Source: Lachnospiraceae bacterium
Lineage (GTDB): Bacteria; Bacillota; Clostridia; Lachnospirales; Lachnospiraceae
Direction: 5' to 3'
Assembly: GCA_015057585.1 (NCBI GenBank)
Contig: SVEF01000011.1
Coordinates: 49,847-113,846, forward strand
Length of the DNA: 64,000 bases
This document shows positions 54,128 to 63,180 of this stretch, one piece after another. Both the position numbers and the translations under genes were made by a program. Within the stretch, counting starts at the first letter, position 1, and each line of letters begins with the position of its first letter. Below the pieces are notes generated by a model. It saw only the letters and a list, made by a program, of their open reading frames with translations. It was not told where the DNA came from and did no database searches.

Positions 54128-54472
54128 ATGGCAAAGCGTGGAGGATTTCCGGGAGGTATGCCGGGAAATATGAATAATCTGATGAAGCAGGCACAGAGAA
54201 TGCAGCGTCAGATGGAAGAAAAGCAGCAAGAACTGGAAACGAAGGAATTTACTGCAACAGCAGGAGGCGGAGCGGTATCGGTGACGGTATCCGGTAAAAA
54301 AGAGATTACAAGTGTAACTTTAGCACCGGAAGTAGTGGATCCGGATGATATTGAAATGTTACAGGATTTAATTGTTGCAGCAGCAAATGAAGCACTCCGT
54401 CAGATGGAAGCGGCAAACGCAGAAGTGATGAATTCCCTTACGGGTGGACTTGGCGGAGGATTTCCGTTCTAA
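54128..54472 (+). CDS. YbaB/EbfC family nucleoid-associated protein
   Basis: The 114-residue protein opens with a Gly/Met-rich stretch ([21 protein letters not shown]) and then has the YbaB core ([33 protein letters not shown]). It binds DNA as a dimer. It lies 25 bp after dnaX with AAGGAGG and overlaps recR by 1 bp. Confidence 0.96.
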   Translation: MAKRGGFPGGMPGNMNNLMKQAQRMQRQMEEKQQELETKEFTATAGGGAVSVTVSGKKEITSVTLAPEVVDPDDIEMLQDLIVAAANEALRQMEAANAEVMNSLTGGLGGGFPF

Positions 54473-55068
54473 TGGATTATTACAGTAACCAGATCACAAA
54501 ATTAATAGAAACCCTGGCTTCGCTTCCGGGAATAGGAAGCAAGTCGGCACAAAGACTGGCATTTCATATTATTAATATGCCGGAGGAGTCGGTGCAGGTA
54601 CTGGCGGATTCCATTGTAACGGCCAGAAAAAAGGTTTGCCGTTGCAAGGAATGTTTTACGCTCACGGACAATGATCTCTGTCCGATTTGTGCCAGTCCGG
54701 CCCGCGACAAGCAGACCATTATGGTAGTGGAAAATTCCAGGGATTTGGCTGCCTATGAAAAGACAGGAAAGTATAACGGAGTATACCATGTGTTACATGG
54801 GGCGATTTCTCCGCTTTTAAACATCACACCGGCAGACTTGACAATTAAGGAATTATTGGTTCGTTTGCAGCAGGATGTAAAAGAAGTGATTATTGCGACG
54901 AATTCTAATATAGAAGGAGAAGCGACCGCGATGTATATCAGCAAAATGCTGAAACCGGCAGGAATCAAGGTGACCCGGATTGCGAGCGGGGTGCCGGTCG
55001 GCGGCGATCTGGAATATATCGATGAGGTAACGTTGTTAAGGGCGTTGGAAGGAAGAAAGGAACTGTAA
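54472..55068 (+). CDS. recR: Recombination mediator RecR
   Basis: The 198-residue protein has the helix-hairpin-helix (SLPGIGSKSAQRLAFHII), the Cys4 zinc finger (CRCKECFTLTDNDLCPIC), the Toprim region (TIMVVENSRDLAAYEKTG; EVIIATNSNIEGEATAMYI) and the Walker-like C-terminus (ITRIASGVPVGGDLEYIDE-like). It works with RecO/RecF in recombination repair. The start codon overlaps the ybaB stop (TAATG). Confidence 0.97.
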   Translation: MDYYSNQITKLIETLASLPGIGSKSAQRLAFHIINMPEESVQVLADSIVTARKKVCRCKECFTLTDNDLCPICASPARDKQTIMVVENSRDLAAYEKTGKYNGVYHVLHGAISPLLNITPADLTIKELLVRLQQDVKEVIIATNSNIEGEATAMYISKMLKPAGIKVTRIASGVPVGGDLEYIDEVTLLRALEGRKEL

Positions 55069-55083
55069 GAAGGAGGTGCCGTT

Positions 55084-56187
55084 ATGGAAAACGCAATTTT
55101 ATACGCAGGAGCAGAAGAACTTCGCACGATTAAAGAACATGTATTGGAACTGAACGGATATCAGGAAAGGAATGCAGAACTTTTAAAAGAAGAGACCCGT
55201 TTGGAACGGTTGTTGGCCGGGAAAGAAAAAGAATTGTCGGATGAAATCGAAAGCACCTTAAAAAAACGAAAGAACGCAATTGTTACGTCGTATGAAACAC
55301 AGTTAAGTACCCTCGGAACCAGAAGAAAAAAGATAAAAGCAAAAAAGGAAAAGGAAAAGAGTATCAAGGTATCTGAACGCGTTGGAGATGAAACGGCAGA
55401 TCTCCGTGAGAAAAACAAATGCCTGCAGATTGACATTCGCGCAAATTTGAAAAAGAATAAAACGCCGCGTTTTTGCAATAATACATTGTTCTATGCGCTG
55501 TTTATGCCGAAAACGGTGGCAGAGTTTTTGATTTTGGCATTGGCGGTATTGCTTGTGTTTTTTGTGTTGCCGTTTGGCATCTATCAGTTTTTACTTGCAG
55601 AGAGATTCGGCGCATGGGCATTGGCAGTTGTTTACATAGCAGATGTGGTTTTGTTTGGCGGATGTTATCTTCTGATAAACAATCTGGTAAAGGAAAAGCA
55701 TAAGACAACGCTTTCCGAAAACAGAGAACTTCGGCAGGAATACCGCAAGAATTGTCGGACAATGAGAGAGATTCAAAAGGAAATCGAGTCGGACGAGGAT
55801 GAAAGCAGTTATGGCCTGGAGCGGTTTGATGAAGAATTAAGCGAGATTGAAACAGAAATCGAGAGAGTTGCCACAGAAGAAAAAGAAGAACTGACAAAGT
55901 TTGAAAATGAGACGTCGGCAGAACTCACAACAGGAATTCAGGCACGTTACCAGGAAGAACTTGAAGCATTGCGTACGAGAAGCCGTGAAGTGGAAAAAGA
56001 GCAGAAGGAAGTAGAAGAAAAAGTGAAAGAATATTCGCTGATGCTTTCGAAACAGTATGAGACTTATCTTGGAACTGAAATGCTGACCGTAGTAAAATTA
56101 GACCGGCTGATTAGCCGGATTGAAAAGGGAGAAGCGACCAATATCGGAGAAGCGCTTGCCTTAGAAAGAGAATCCAAAGGAAAATAG
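55084..56187 (+). CDS. Coiled-coil protein with two central membrane helices, function unknown
   Basis: In this 367-residue protein, residues about 20-120 and 215-350 are long charged heptad stretches rich in Glu and Lys, typical coiled coils. Two hydrophobic helices sit between them (about 142-168 and 177-197), so both coiled coils should face the cytosol. I recognise no family. It follows recR by 15 bp with AAGGAGG and ends at a terminator, so it is probably transcribed with dnaX-ybaB-recR. Confidence 0.75.
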   Translation: MENAILYAGAEELRTIKEHVLELNGYQERNAELLKEETRLERLLAGKEKELSDEIESTLKKRKNAIVTSYETQLSTLGTRRKKIKAKKEKEKSIKVSERVGDETADLREKNKCLQIDIRANLKKNKTPRFCNNTLFYALFMPKTVAEFLILALAVLLVFFVLPFGIYQFLLAERFGAWALAVVYIADVVLFGGCYLLINNLVKEKHKTTLSENRELRQEYRKNCRTMREIQKEIESDEDESSYGLERFDEELSEIETEIERVATEEKEELTKFENETSAELTTGIQARYQEELEALRTRSREVEKEQKEVEEKVKEYSLMLSKQYETYLGTEMLTVVKLDRLISRIEKGEATNIGEALALERESKGK

Positions 56188-56196
56188 TAAAAACAG

Positions 56197-56233
56197 AAGG
56201 AGCAGTTTCCGCATGGCATGGAAACTGCTCCTT
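56197..56233. terminator. Terminator between convergent genes
   Basis: A perfect 14-bp stem AAGGAGCAGTTTCC/GGAAACTGCTCCTT with a 9-nt loop and TTT. It ends the coiled-coil gene and abuts the stop codon of the YyaC gene. Confidence 0.92.
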
Positions 56234-56234
56234 T

Positions 56235-56792
56235 TTAGGAACTTTTACGTTTTTGCTGTTCCAATTTTGTAAGGCAATAGAGAATTCCGTTGCTGATATG
56301 GTCTGCCAGTGACATGACAGTATACAGGCGTGTGGTCTGCAGGAGGGAATGCTCCAGAAAACCGGAGAGATTTACAATTCCCGTAATATACAGATGTCCG
56401 ACATCCGGGAGATCCTTTCCGACACCGGCTCCCGGTTTTAAGGAACCTTGTGCCAAAGTGAAGAATCCGATGTGTGAAGCTTTTCCGAGAGAAGCATCAA
56501 TGGCGATAATGAAAGGGTTTGGAATTGACGAGTAAATGGTATGGATGACCTCGCTGAGATTTTTGGCATGTACCGGATGCTCTAAAGTGCCATAGACGCA
56601 AACAGAACCGGGCTTGCGTTGTAACAATTTGTGCCCGACAATCGGACCAAGAGAATCTCCGGTGGCGCGGTCGGAGCCGATGCATAAAAAAACAAGTGGT
56701 TGGTTATATTTTTTTGCCGAAGAAATCATTTCAAATAATTGCTTTCCAAATTCATAGGAAGCGTACCGCTGTTTGGAATCATAATATAGCAT
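56235..56792 (-). CDS. YyaC-like spore protease family protein
   Basis: The 185-residue protein has LVFLCIGSDRATGDSLGPIV (residues about 33-52) and FIIAIDASLGKASHIGFFTL (about 94-113), which match the YyaC family related to GPR and hydrogenase-maturation peptidases. In Bacillus yyaC is expressed during sporulation. It is monocistronic, starting at the ATG at 56792 with a GGAAAGGAA-type site. Confidence 0.9.
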   Translation of the reverse strand: MLYYDSKQRYASYEFGKQLFEMISSAKKYNQPLVFLCIGSDRATGDSLGPIVGHKLLQRKPGSVCVYGTLEHPVHAKNLSEVIHTIYSSIPNPFIIAIDASLGKASHIGFFTLAQGSLKPGAGVGKDLPDVGHLYITGIVNLSGFLEHSLLQTTRLYTVMSLADHISNGILYCLTKLEQQKRKSS

Positions 56793-56941
56793 GAAGAAAA
56801 TTCCTTTCCTCTTTTTATTAGAGTATTACCGCTTTTTTGAGAAATAGTCTGTCCGCGGAAAAAAGTTTTTCTTTGCGACACAATCTGTCAAATTCAGCAA
56901 TATACGCGTGATACAATGAAGAAAAAACGGGAGAGGGCAAT

Positions 56942-57910
56942 ATGACAGAAACGATTTATGAGCAGTATTCTACCAAGGAAGAAATACAAAAGACCTTTCG
57001 TTTTCCGAGCAACCGGCGGCAGATGGGCAGACCGGGAGATGCAGGAGTTGAAGTTTTTATAGAGGATTATGCCTACTCTTATGCGAAAGCCCTGGCAGAA
57101 AAATCTTATACTGACTGTGTGGCAGGCGTTTTGGTCGGGGAGAGTGTATTTGACGGACAGGGGGGAAAAGTACGAGTGGAAGGAATCCTTGTCGCCGAAG
57201 CTGTGATGAAACGAGATGTGGCTTGTTTTACGGAAGAGGCCTGGGCGGAGATTTACAGGGATATCGGAGAATATTTCCCGGAGGTTCCGATTGTTGGATG
57301 GTTTTTGGGAGGCCCGGGATTTTTGCTGGAAGATGAAGAACGGCAAAGGAAGATTCAGACAGATAATTTTGGAGGAGATAAAATATTTCTGCGGATGGAT
57401 TCCATGGAGCAGGACGTGAAACTTTTTTTTGTCAGGAATGGCAGAATGCTTCCTTTATCCGGATATTATATTTACTATGAGAAGAATGAAGGAATGCAGA
57501 GATATATGATGAAGACACGGCAGGGGAAGATATCTGTTCCGGAGCCGACGGGGTATCCGGAGCCGGAACGGCGACCGATTGCCCGAGAGCGGGAAGAAAA
57601 AAGACAAGGAGTATTGTCCGGCCGTCTGATTGCGGTTACGGGAGGCGTCATGGTGTGTCTGGCAGTTTTGGCGATTGGGGCAATGACTTTACAGATTAAA
57701 GAGCGGGAGCACCTGAGGCAGCTGCTAAACGAGCAGGAACAGATGGTTGCGTCGCTTTGTACGGCATATGAAGTAAAAGAGGGTGAAACGATGGAAACCA
57801 TTTGTCAATCGGTGTACGGGTCCGAAGAGATTGCAGATGAGATTCGGAAATTCAACGGATTGGAGGAGGGAGAGAACCCGCAAACCGGTCAAAAAATATT
57901 ACTTCCATAA
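56942..57910 (+). CDS. Membrane protein with MPN(-)-like and LysM domains
   Basis: In this 322-residue protein, the N-terminal 175 residues follow the MPN/JAB fold pattern: VEVFIEDYAYSYAKALAEKS, GVLVGES, then PIVGWFLGGPGF (115-127) where active enzymes have GWYHTHPGF, and an Asp-bearing helix after it. The metal-binding His pair is missing, so it is MPN(-) and likely a scaffold. A basic linker, one membrane helix (about 228-250) and a C-terminal LysM domain (YEVKEGETMETICQ; QTGQKILLP) follow. The LysM should face the wall and the MPN-like domain the cytosol. It is the start of a three-gene run, with a GGGAGAGGG site. Confidence 0.72.
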   Translation: MTETIYEQYSTKEEIQKTFRFPSNRRQMGRPGDAGVEVFIEDYAYSYAKALAEKSYTDCVAGVLVGESVFDGQGGKVRVEGILVAEAVMKRDVACFTEEAWAEIYRDIGEYFPEVPIVGWFLGGPGFLLEDEERQRKIQTDNFGGDKIFLRMDSMEQDVKLFFVRNGRMLPLSGYYIYYEKNEGMQRYMMKTRQGKISVPEPTGYPEPERRPIAREREEKRQGVLSGRLIAVTGGVMVCLAVLAIGAMTLQIKEREHLRQLLNEQEQMVASLCTAYEVKEGETMETICQSVYGSEEIADEIRKFNGLEEGENPQTGQKILLP

Positions 57911-57995
57911 TCGAAGAAAAGAAAAGTAGTGATAAATTTCAGGATATGTGATAAGATGATGGGGGAAAGAAAACAAAGGAAAGCAGGAAACGTTT

Positions 57996-59192
57996 GTGGA
58001 AGAAACCAAAACTATGGATAAACGAGAAGAACTGGAACTCCGGACAAAAGAGAAGAGAAAGAAACTGACAATGATTTTGGCGGCAGCCATAGTTGTTGTG
58101 GCCGCGGCGGGATTGTTTTTTATGCTCCGGACCAAACGGTTTGAGAATTATAAGGAGTTAGCAAGTACAGAATTATATAGCAACGTGATTGGATACGACG
58201 CCAAAGGAGACACTTTTTACGCGTACAGCAATGACGGGGCCAAGGGCCTGACGGCAGAAGGAAAAGTACGGTGGGAGATGTCTTACCATTTGGACAATCC
58301 GGAACTTTCCTATTGTAATAATGTAGCTTCTGTGGCGGACATCGGAGGAACGTCGGTTTATGTAGTTGCGGAAAACGGAATTCCGTATCATTACGAAGTA
58401 ATGTATCCGATTGTAAAACATGCCGTTGCAAAGCAGGGGGTTACTGCGGTTCTTCTTGATAACGGAACGGAAGATTTTATTCAGTTGTATGATATTAATG
58501 GAACGTTGCGCGTGGATATTAACACCAAGACGAAACTGGATGGAATCCCGGTAGACATAGCGTTGTCTGAAGATGGGAAACGTCTGGTGACTCTTTATGT
58601 TACTTTTCAAGGGAGCGAGATTATCGGAAAAGTGACGTTTTACAACGCGGGAGAAGTTGGAAAGAACTATCTTGGAAATGTTGTGGGACAAAAGACCTTT
58701 GAGAGAAATGTGTTGGTTTATGATGTCGGATTTTTAAACAAAGATTATGTCTACGTGCTGTATGAAAACGGATTTAGTGTATACCATATGAAGGAAGTGC
58801 CGGAACTGGTACAGGAATGCAACATTAAAAATGAAATCCTGGATGTTGCCGTAACAGAGGATGGCATCTACTTTGTAGAAAAGACAAGTTTAGGAGAAAA
58901 GAGGCTGAGTTTTTATTCGGTTGGGGACGGACTGATTGCGGAATGGAGGTCAGAGACGTGGAAGAATGTGCCGGAATATGAAAAATTTATGGCAACCAAG
59001 GACGAAGTCATCTTTTTTAGTCCGCAAAGCGTATTGATTTATAGAAAAAACAAGAGTCTGAAGTACAAAGGAGAATTCCGTGGAACGCAGGAAGCGCTAT
59101 TTCCAATCGGAGGGAATAAGTACTTTTTGGTAGATTCCCATGGAGTCCGGACGATAAAATTATCGGGCAAGAAACAAAATGAAGGAGAATAA
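57996..59192 (+). CDS. DUF5711-like membrane-anchored beta-propeller protein
   Basis: This 398-residue protein has a short charged cytosolic start, one membrane helix (about 26-45), and an extracellular domain of about 340 residues. That domain shows recurrent beta-propeller-like blades (SVYVVAENGIPYHYEV; TVALSEDGKRLVTLYV-like; YVYVLYENGFSVYHM; GIYFVEKTSLGEKRLSFYS), matching DUF5711 as I know it. It begins at GTG 57996, with an in-frame ATG at 58014 as the alternative. It precedes the CvpA gene by 3 bp, so the two are coupled. Confidence 0.8.
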   Translation: MEETKTMDKREELELRTKEKRKKLTMILAAAIVVVAAAGLFFMLRTKRFENYKELASTELYSNVIGYDAKGDTFYAYSNDGAKGLTAEGKVRWEMSYHLDNPELSYCNNVASVADIGGTSVYVVAENGIPYHYEVMYPIVKHAVAKQGVTAVLLDNGTEDFIQLYDINGTLRVDINTKTKLDGIPVDIALSEDGKRLVTLYVTFQGSEIIGKVTFYNAGEVGKNYLGNVVGQKTFERNVLVYDVGFLNKDYVYVLYENGFSVYHMKEVPELVQECNIKNEILDVAVTEDGIYFVEKTSLGEKRLSFYSVGDGLIAEWRSETWKNVPEYEKFMATKDEVIFFSPQSVLIYRKNKSLKYKGEFRGTQEALFPIGGNKYFLVDSHGVRTIKLSGKKQNEGE

Positions 59193-59195
59193 CTT

Positions 59196-59915
59196 ATGAA
59201 TTGGCTGTTACTGATTGTGATTGCCATTATAGCAGTCGGAGCGTTTTTGGGAGGAAGAGCAGGGTTGGTGAAAGCAGTGTTTTCACTGGTTTCCACCATT
59301 GCAGTGATTATTCTGACGACGCTTTTGAGTCCGATTGTCACAGGCATATTACAAGAGAATGAAACGATAACGGGAACGATTACCGGAAAACTGGATGAGA
59401 TTATTAATTTGGAATTTATGGCGGAAGGGATGGAGAATGAAAATGATCCGCTAGGTTATGTGGAAAATCTTTCTTTGCCGGAGAGTATAAAAGAAATATT
59501 AATAGAAGCCATAGAAAATGTCCTCGCAGAGCGGCAGGAGGAGGCAGAATCCTTTGTAGGGGATAAGTTGGAAGCGCTGGAGAACTATATATGTGGAGTG
59601 TTGTCAGATATGATTATTCGTGCAATCGGTTTTGTGATTACGCTGATTGTTGTGGCTGCAGGAGTTGCATTGCTTTGCTTCTTGTTAGATATATTAAGTA
59701 AACTTCCGGTGATTCATCAGCTAAACACGCTTGCCGGTGCTGCATTTGGTGCACTGGAGGGACTAATGATTGTCTGGATTTTCTTTATTATCCTTACTAT
59801 GTTTGCCAGCACGGCATTTGGGCAGAATGTTTTTGCAATGATTAGTGAAAGTGAGATGCTGGGGTATCTCTATGACCACAACTTTATTTCTAAAATCATT
59901 ACGGGAAAACTTTAA
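59196..59915 (+). CDS. CvpA family membrane protein
   Basis: The 239-residue protein has four membrane segments (about 3-22, 27-47, 145-170, 182-208) with the CvpA signature (GAFLGGRAGLVKAVFSLVST; LAGAAFGALEGLMIVWIFFI). An extracellular insert of about 90 residues lies between the second and third segments, longer than in E. coli CvpA. CvpA proteins are linked to envelope homeostasis. AAGGAG precedes the ATG. Confidence 0.88.
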   Translation: MNWLLLIVIAIIAVGAFLGGRAGLVKAVFSLVSTIAVIILTTLLSPIVTGILQENETITGTITGKLDEIINLEFMAEGMENENDPLGYVENLSLPESIKEILIEAIENVLAERQEEAESFVGDKLEALENYICGVLSDMIIRAIGFVITLIVVAAGVALLCFLLDILSKLPVIHQLNTLAGAAFGALEGLMIVWIFFIILTMFASTAFGQNVFAMISESEMLGYLYDHNFISKIITGKL

Positions 59916-59921
59916 AATCAG

Positions 59922-59950
59922 TTGAATTTCAGTGGTTGATAAGGTATACT
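59922..59950 (+). promoter_or_regulatory. Sigma-A promoter of the KDPG aldolase gene
   Basis: TTGAAT (59922-59927), 17 nt, TATACT (59945-59950). The leader contains a hairpin ATTCCGG-N8-CCGGAAT (59969-59990), which could be an operator or an mRNA 5' stem. Confidence 0.75.
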
Positions 59951-60018
59951 GACAACGTAAGCACTTACATTCCGGAAAGAGATCCGGAATATGATATAAG
60001 AATAAAGGAGATACGAAC

Positions 60019-60978
60019 ATGAACGACATTATTGCGCAGTTTCAGAAACTTGGTATTATTCCTGTAGTAGTAATTAATGATGCAAAGGATGCAGTGCCTC
60101 TTGCAAAGGCTCTTTGCGAAGGCGGTCTTCCGGTTGCAGAAGTTACATTCCGTACAGACGCAGCAGAAGAAGCAATCCGTCTGATGGCAGAGGCATGTCC
60201 TGAGATGTTAGTGGGCGCAGGTACTGTGCTTACTACAGAGCAGGTTGACAGAGCAGTGGCAGCAGGAGCAAAGTTTATCGTGAGTCCTGGTTTAAACCCA
60301 AAGGTTGTAAAGTACTGCCTGGACAAGAATATTCCGATTACACCGGGTACGTCCAGCCCGACAGACATCGAAGCAGCACTTGAACTTGGTTTAGAAGTAG
60401 TAAAATTCTTCCCGGCGGAGCAGTCCGGCGGTATTGCAAAGATTAAAGCAATGGCAGCGCCTTATACAAAGGTAAAATTTATGCCGACCGGCGGTATCAA
60501 TGCAGCAAACTTAAAGTCCTATCTGGATTTCCCTAAGATTGTTGCATGCGGTGGCAGCTGGATGGTAAGCGGCGACCTTATCAAGGCAGGAAATTTTGAT
60601 GAGATTAAGAGACTTACAAGAGAAGCGGTTAACACAATGCTTGGTTTCGAATTGAGACATGTTGGGATCAATGCAACAAGCGAAGGAGAAGCTGAAGATG
60701 TAGCCGGTTCTTTCGAGAAGTTGTTTGGTTTTACAAAGAAGGTTGGCGGAAGTTCTGTATTTGCGGGTTCTGCAATTGAAGTAATGAAGGAGCCATACCT
60801 CGGAGCACACGGTCACATTGCAATCGGTACAAATTATATCGAGAGAGCAATTTATCATATGGAGCTTCAGGGATTTGAATTTGATAAGGAAACTGCAAAG
60901 TATAAAGACGGCAAGATGGTAGCTATTTATTTGAAGGGCGAGCTTGGCGGATTTGCAGTGCATTTGGTTCAGAAATAA
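60019..60978 (+). CDS. KDPG/KHG aldolase fused to a VOC-like C-terminal domain
   Basis: In this 319-residue protein, residues 1-210 are a class I 2-keto-3-deoxy-6-phosphogluconate/4-hydroxy-2-oxoglutarate aldolase: the catalytic Lys129 in VVKFFPAEQSGG, EVTFRT with the active Glu, VGAGTVLT, FIVSPGLNP and FMPTGGI. These enzymes release pyruvate and glyceraldehyde-3-phosphate. The last 105 residues (LRHVGINATSEGEAEDVAGS; KLFGFTKKVGGSSVFAGSAI; HIAIGTNYIERAIYHMELQG) resemble a glyoxalase/VOC-like fold. No KDG kinase gene is next to it. It is single, with promoter and terminator, and its codon use suggests good expression. Confidence 0.93.
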   Translation: MNDIIAQFQKLGIIPVVVINDAKDAVPLAKALCEGGLPVAEVTFRTDAAEEAIRLMAEACPEMLVGAGTVLTTEQVDRAVAAGAKFIVSPGLNPKVVKYCLDKNIPITPGTSSPTDIEAALELGLEVVKFFPAEQSGGIAKIKAMAAPYTKVKFMPTGGINAANLKSYLDFPKIVACGGSWMVSGDLIKAGNFDEIKRLTREAVNTMLGFELRHVGINATSEGEAEDVAGSFEKLFGFTKKVGGSSVFAGSAIEVMKEPYLGAHGHIAIGTNYIERAIYHMELQGFEFDKETAKYKDGKMVAIYLKGELGGFAVHLVQK

Positions 60979-60993
60979 TATTATATAATAAGG

Positions 60994-61027
60994 AAAGAGG
61001 TGGGTCTGTCATCAGACCCACCTCTTT
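60994..61027. terminator. Terminator between convergent genes
   Basis: A 15-bp perfect stem AAAGAGGTGGGTCTG/CAGACCCACCTCTTT around a TCAT loop, then TTGTTT. Confidence 0.95.
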
Positions 61028-61030
61028 TGT

Positions 61031-61984
61031 TTAATTGTTATCTTGCGCTGGAATAAATAAGTCTTCTGCCATAGATAAAAGCAGTTCTTCTTCGACGGTG
61101 TCTTCGGTGGTCAAACTATAAAGGAGACCAGGGACAACATCAAACCATATGATTTTTCCGCCGCCGTCCTGGCTGATGAAAACTTCCGCAGGGCACCAGA
61201 GAACCTCACAGGAACGCCGGTTTTGGAAAAGAGCGGTCGTGCCGGAGATATCTTCAAACGGAATGCTGACGTCCATGGTGGAAGCCATACGGAAACGAAA
61301 GGTTGTACCATTCCATACGAAAGATGTTTCGGAAACCGTGAGACCTTTGTATAAAAAGGTTTGATATACGATATCGGTAGCCCCTTCCGGTGAAATAGCC
61401 ATTTGATACCCCAGGATTTTTACAATATCAGCCGCGGTTTGCAAAAGCGTAGAAGTATCGGTATTTGCGCTGATACAATATTGTAGCTGCATCTCGGACG
61501 AGTACCAACTGATATAGGATGACGATTGGCTAGTACAGAGACGGAATTCCAATGGGCCATAAGCCCAAATAAGAGGTTCTGTCTGAACGGTCATGCCGGA
61601 AATATCAGTGGAAGCGGAGGTTTTTAATGAACGGACAATATAGGTATGATTATCCGGGGTTGTTAAAATTGCTTCTGCCAGAGGCGTGGAGTGTTCGTCG
61701 CCGTAATCATATAGTGCATAATCAACAGAATAAGTATGACCTTCCAGCATGGGCAAATCATAATCAAATGCCTGCAAATCTTTTGCGTGTACAGAGTTTT
61801 CGTTAGGAGCAGTAGCCGGCTGTTGGTGTAAAAGGAAAAGGCTGCCGATAATCAGACAAAGGCAGGCTGCTGTCCGGATAATATATTTATAAAGTTTACG
61901 TGACCCGGTGCAAGGTTGCAGGGACTCTTCGAGTAGAGAGTCATCGATAGAAGTCATTAGCAAATCAAAACGTGATGTTTTCAT
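61031..61984 (-). CDS. Putative anti-sigma factor (membrane protein)
   Basis: This 317-residue protein has a 30-residue cytosolic part, a membrane helix (about 34-53) and an extracellular domain of about 260 residues. Its ATG overlaps the stop of the ECF sigma gene by 4 bp, the usual place of a cognate anti-sigma factor. The N-terminal part is short and lacks the ZAS His-x-x-x-Cys-x-x-Cys motif. The extracellular part is mostly beta (SSYISWYSSEMQLQYC; FVWNGTTFRFRMAS) and may sense an envelope signal. Function is inferred from position. Confidence 0.72.
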   Translation of the reverse strand: MKTSRFDLLMTSIDDSLLEESLQPCTGSRKLYKYIIRTAACLCLIIGSLFLLHQQPATAPNENSVHAKDLQAFDYDLPMLEGHTYSVDYALYDYGDEHSTPLAEAILTTPDNHTYIVRSLKTSASTDISGMTVQTEPLIWAYGPLEFRLCTSQSSSYISWYSSEMQLQYCISANTDTSTLLQTAADIVKILGYQMAISPEGATDIVYQTFLYKGLTVSETSFVWNGTTFRFRMASTMDVSIPFEDISGTTALFQNRRSCEVLWCPAEVFISQDGGGKIIWFDVVPGLLYSLTTEDTVEEELLLSMAEDLFIPAQDNN

Positions 61985-62541
61985 AAAAAGAATCCTTCTT
62001 TCTCTAATGCATGCCGCAATTTGTTTCGTGAACGAAAAAGGGAAGATTTAACTTTTTCTTCGCTGACACGGAAAAAAAGGGAGATTTCTTTGACGGATTC
62101 TCCGTACCAGTATCTGCGGATAAAGTAATGCCTGTTTTCTGAAGATAGGGTACGCAGAAAATGGTTGATAAACTTGCGGAAGTCCTCCCGGATAAGAGCA
62201 TCCTCACCATCTGATGAACAGCAGGGAAGGCAAGGCTCTAATTCCTCGAAGGCTTCCAATAAGTCAGAGTTTCTCTTTTTTGCATGATTATAGGAATAAC
62301 GGTCAAGGGCGAGATTACGCGTGATTCGTCCGAGGTATGCGGATAAAGAAACCGGACATTCCGGCGGGATGGATTCCCAAACGCGCAAAAAAGCGTCATT
62401 GACACATTCCTCTGCGTCTCGCTTGTCAGGAAGAATTCTTGATGCGATGGCAAAGCAGAGAGCACTGTATTTTGTTTGTGCATGTAGTACGGCTGTTTCA
62501 GAACGTGCTTTAAATAGTGCTATAATCTGTTTATCCTGCAA
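61981..62541 (-). CDS. ECF-type RNA polymerase sigma factor
   Basis: The product has sigma region 2 (CFAIASRILPDKRDAEECVN; DAFLRVWESIPPECP; YLGRITRNLALDRYSYNHAK) and sigma region 4 (LSSENRHYFIRRYWYGESVK; EISLFFRVSEEKVKSSLFRS), the size and layout of the ECF group. The start is uncertain. TTG at 62541 (186 residues) has GAGGTGA at good distance, while GTG at 62550 (189 residues) has almost none. It lies downstream of a lipoprotein gene and overlaps the anti-sigma gene by 4 bp. Confidence 0.9.
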   Translation of the reverse strand: MQDKQIIALFKARSETAVLHAQTKYSALCFAIASRILPDKRDAEECVNDAFLRVWESIPPECPVSLSAYLGRITRNLALDRYSYNHAKKRNSDLLEAFEELEPCLPCCSSDGEDALIREDFRKFINHFLRTLSSENRHYFIRRYWYGESVKEISLFFRVSEEKVKSSLFRSRNKLRHALEKEGFFL

Positions 62542-62554
62542 AAAGGTCACCTCG

Positions 62555-63142
62555 TTATTTTATCTCGCTAAAAATAGACTCGAAAATGATGTATTCCGAA
62601 GGTAATACAATCATGCCAATATAGTTTCCTTCCTGGTAAATCCGGGCATTTGTCTGCCAGAGAACAGAAGTTTCCGGATCGCAGGAAGAATTGTTTGCCC
62701 CGTAAGCAATGCGCTTTTCAAAAATGTCACGAACAATATCCAAATCAGATTCATTGGTGACTTCTAACAAAACAACTTCACATGCAAAGGTAACAATCGG
62801 TGGTAGGTATAAGGCTGTTTGTTTGAATTCGATGGAAGTAAGTCCGGGATAGGCATCTTCCCAATACGGGTCAGAAAAATCGCTTGGGAACATGAAAGGC
62901 GCTTCGGAACCGCTGTTGGCAGTTTGGTAAGCCATGCACGCCTGATAAACATCTTCGAGAATCAGGCTGAGTGCCGGAGTCTCTGTTGGAGTTGGCGTAG
63001 CCGGAAGTTCGGTCGGAGTCGGTGTGGCCGGCGTTTCAGTTGGAGTTGGTGTGGCCGGAATGTCCTCCGGAGTGTTGCATCCGATAAGGAATGCAGATAC
63101 GGAAAATAAAACAGTAAGTAATGTGATGATTTTATGTTTCAT
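62555..63142 (-). CDS. Lipoprotein with Thr/Pro repeat stalk, first gene of the sigma operon
   Basis: The 195-residue lipoprotein (lipobox FLIGC, Cys near residue 22) has a stalk of repeated ATPTPTETP units and an extracellular domain of about 140 residues. That domain (LILEDVYQACMAYQTANSGS; CEVVLLEVTNESDLDIVRDI; IAYGANNSSCDPETSVLWQT) resembles the DUF4358 type by general layout; this is uncertain. ATG 63142 with AAAGGAGG is preferred to one 33 bp upstream. It ends 4 bp before the sigma gene and would be the first gene of its operon. Confidence 0.75.
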   Translation of the reverse strand: MKHKIITLLTVLFSVSAFLIGCNTPEDIPATPTPTETPATPTPTELPATPTPTETPALSLILEDVYQACMAYQTANSGSEAPFMFPSDFSDPYWEDAYPGLTSIEFKQTALYLPPIVTFACEVVLLEVTNESDLDIVRDIFEKRIAYGANNSSCDPETSVLWQTNARIYQEGNYIGMIVLPSEYIIFESIFSEIK

Positions 63143-63180
63143 AAAGAATCCTCCTTTGGTTAAAAAAATCTTCATTAATA

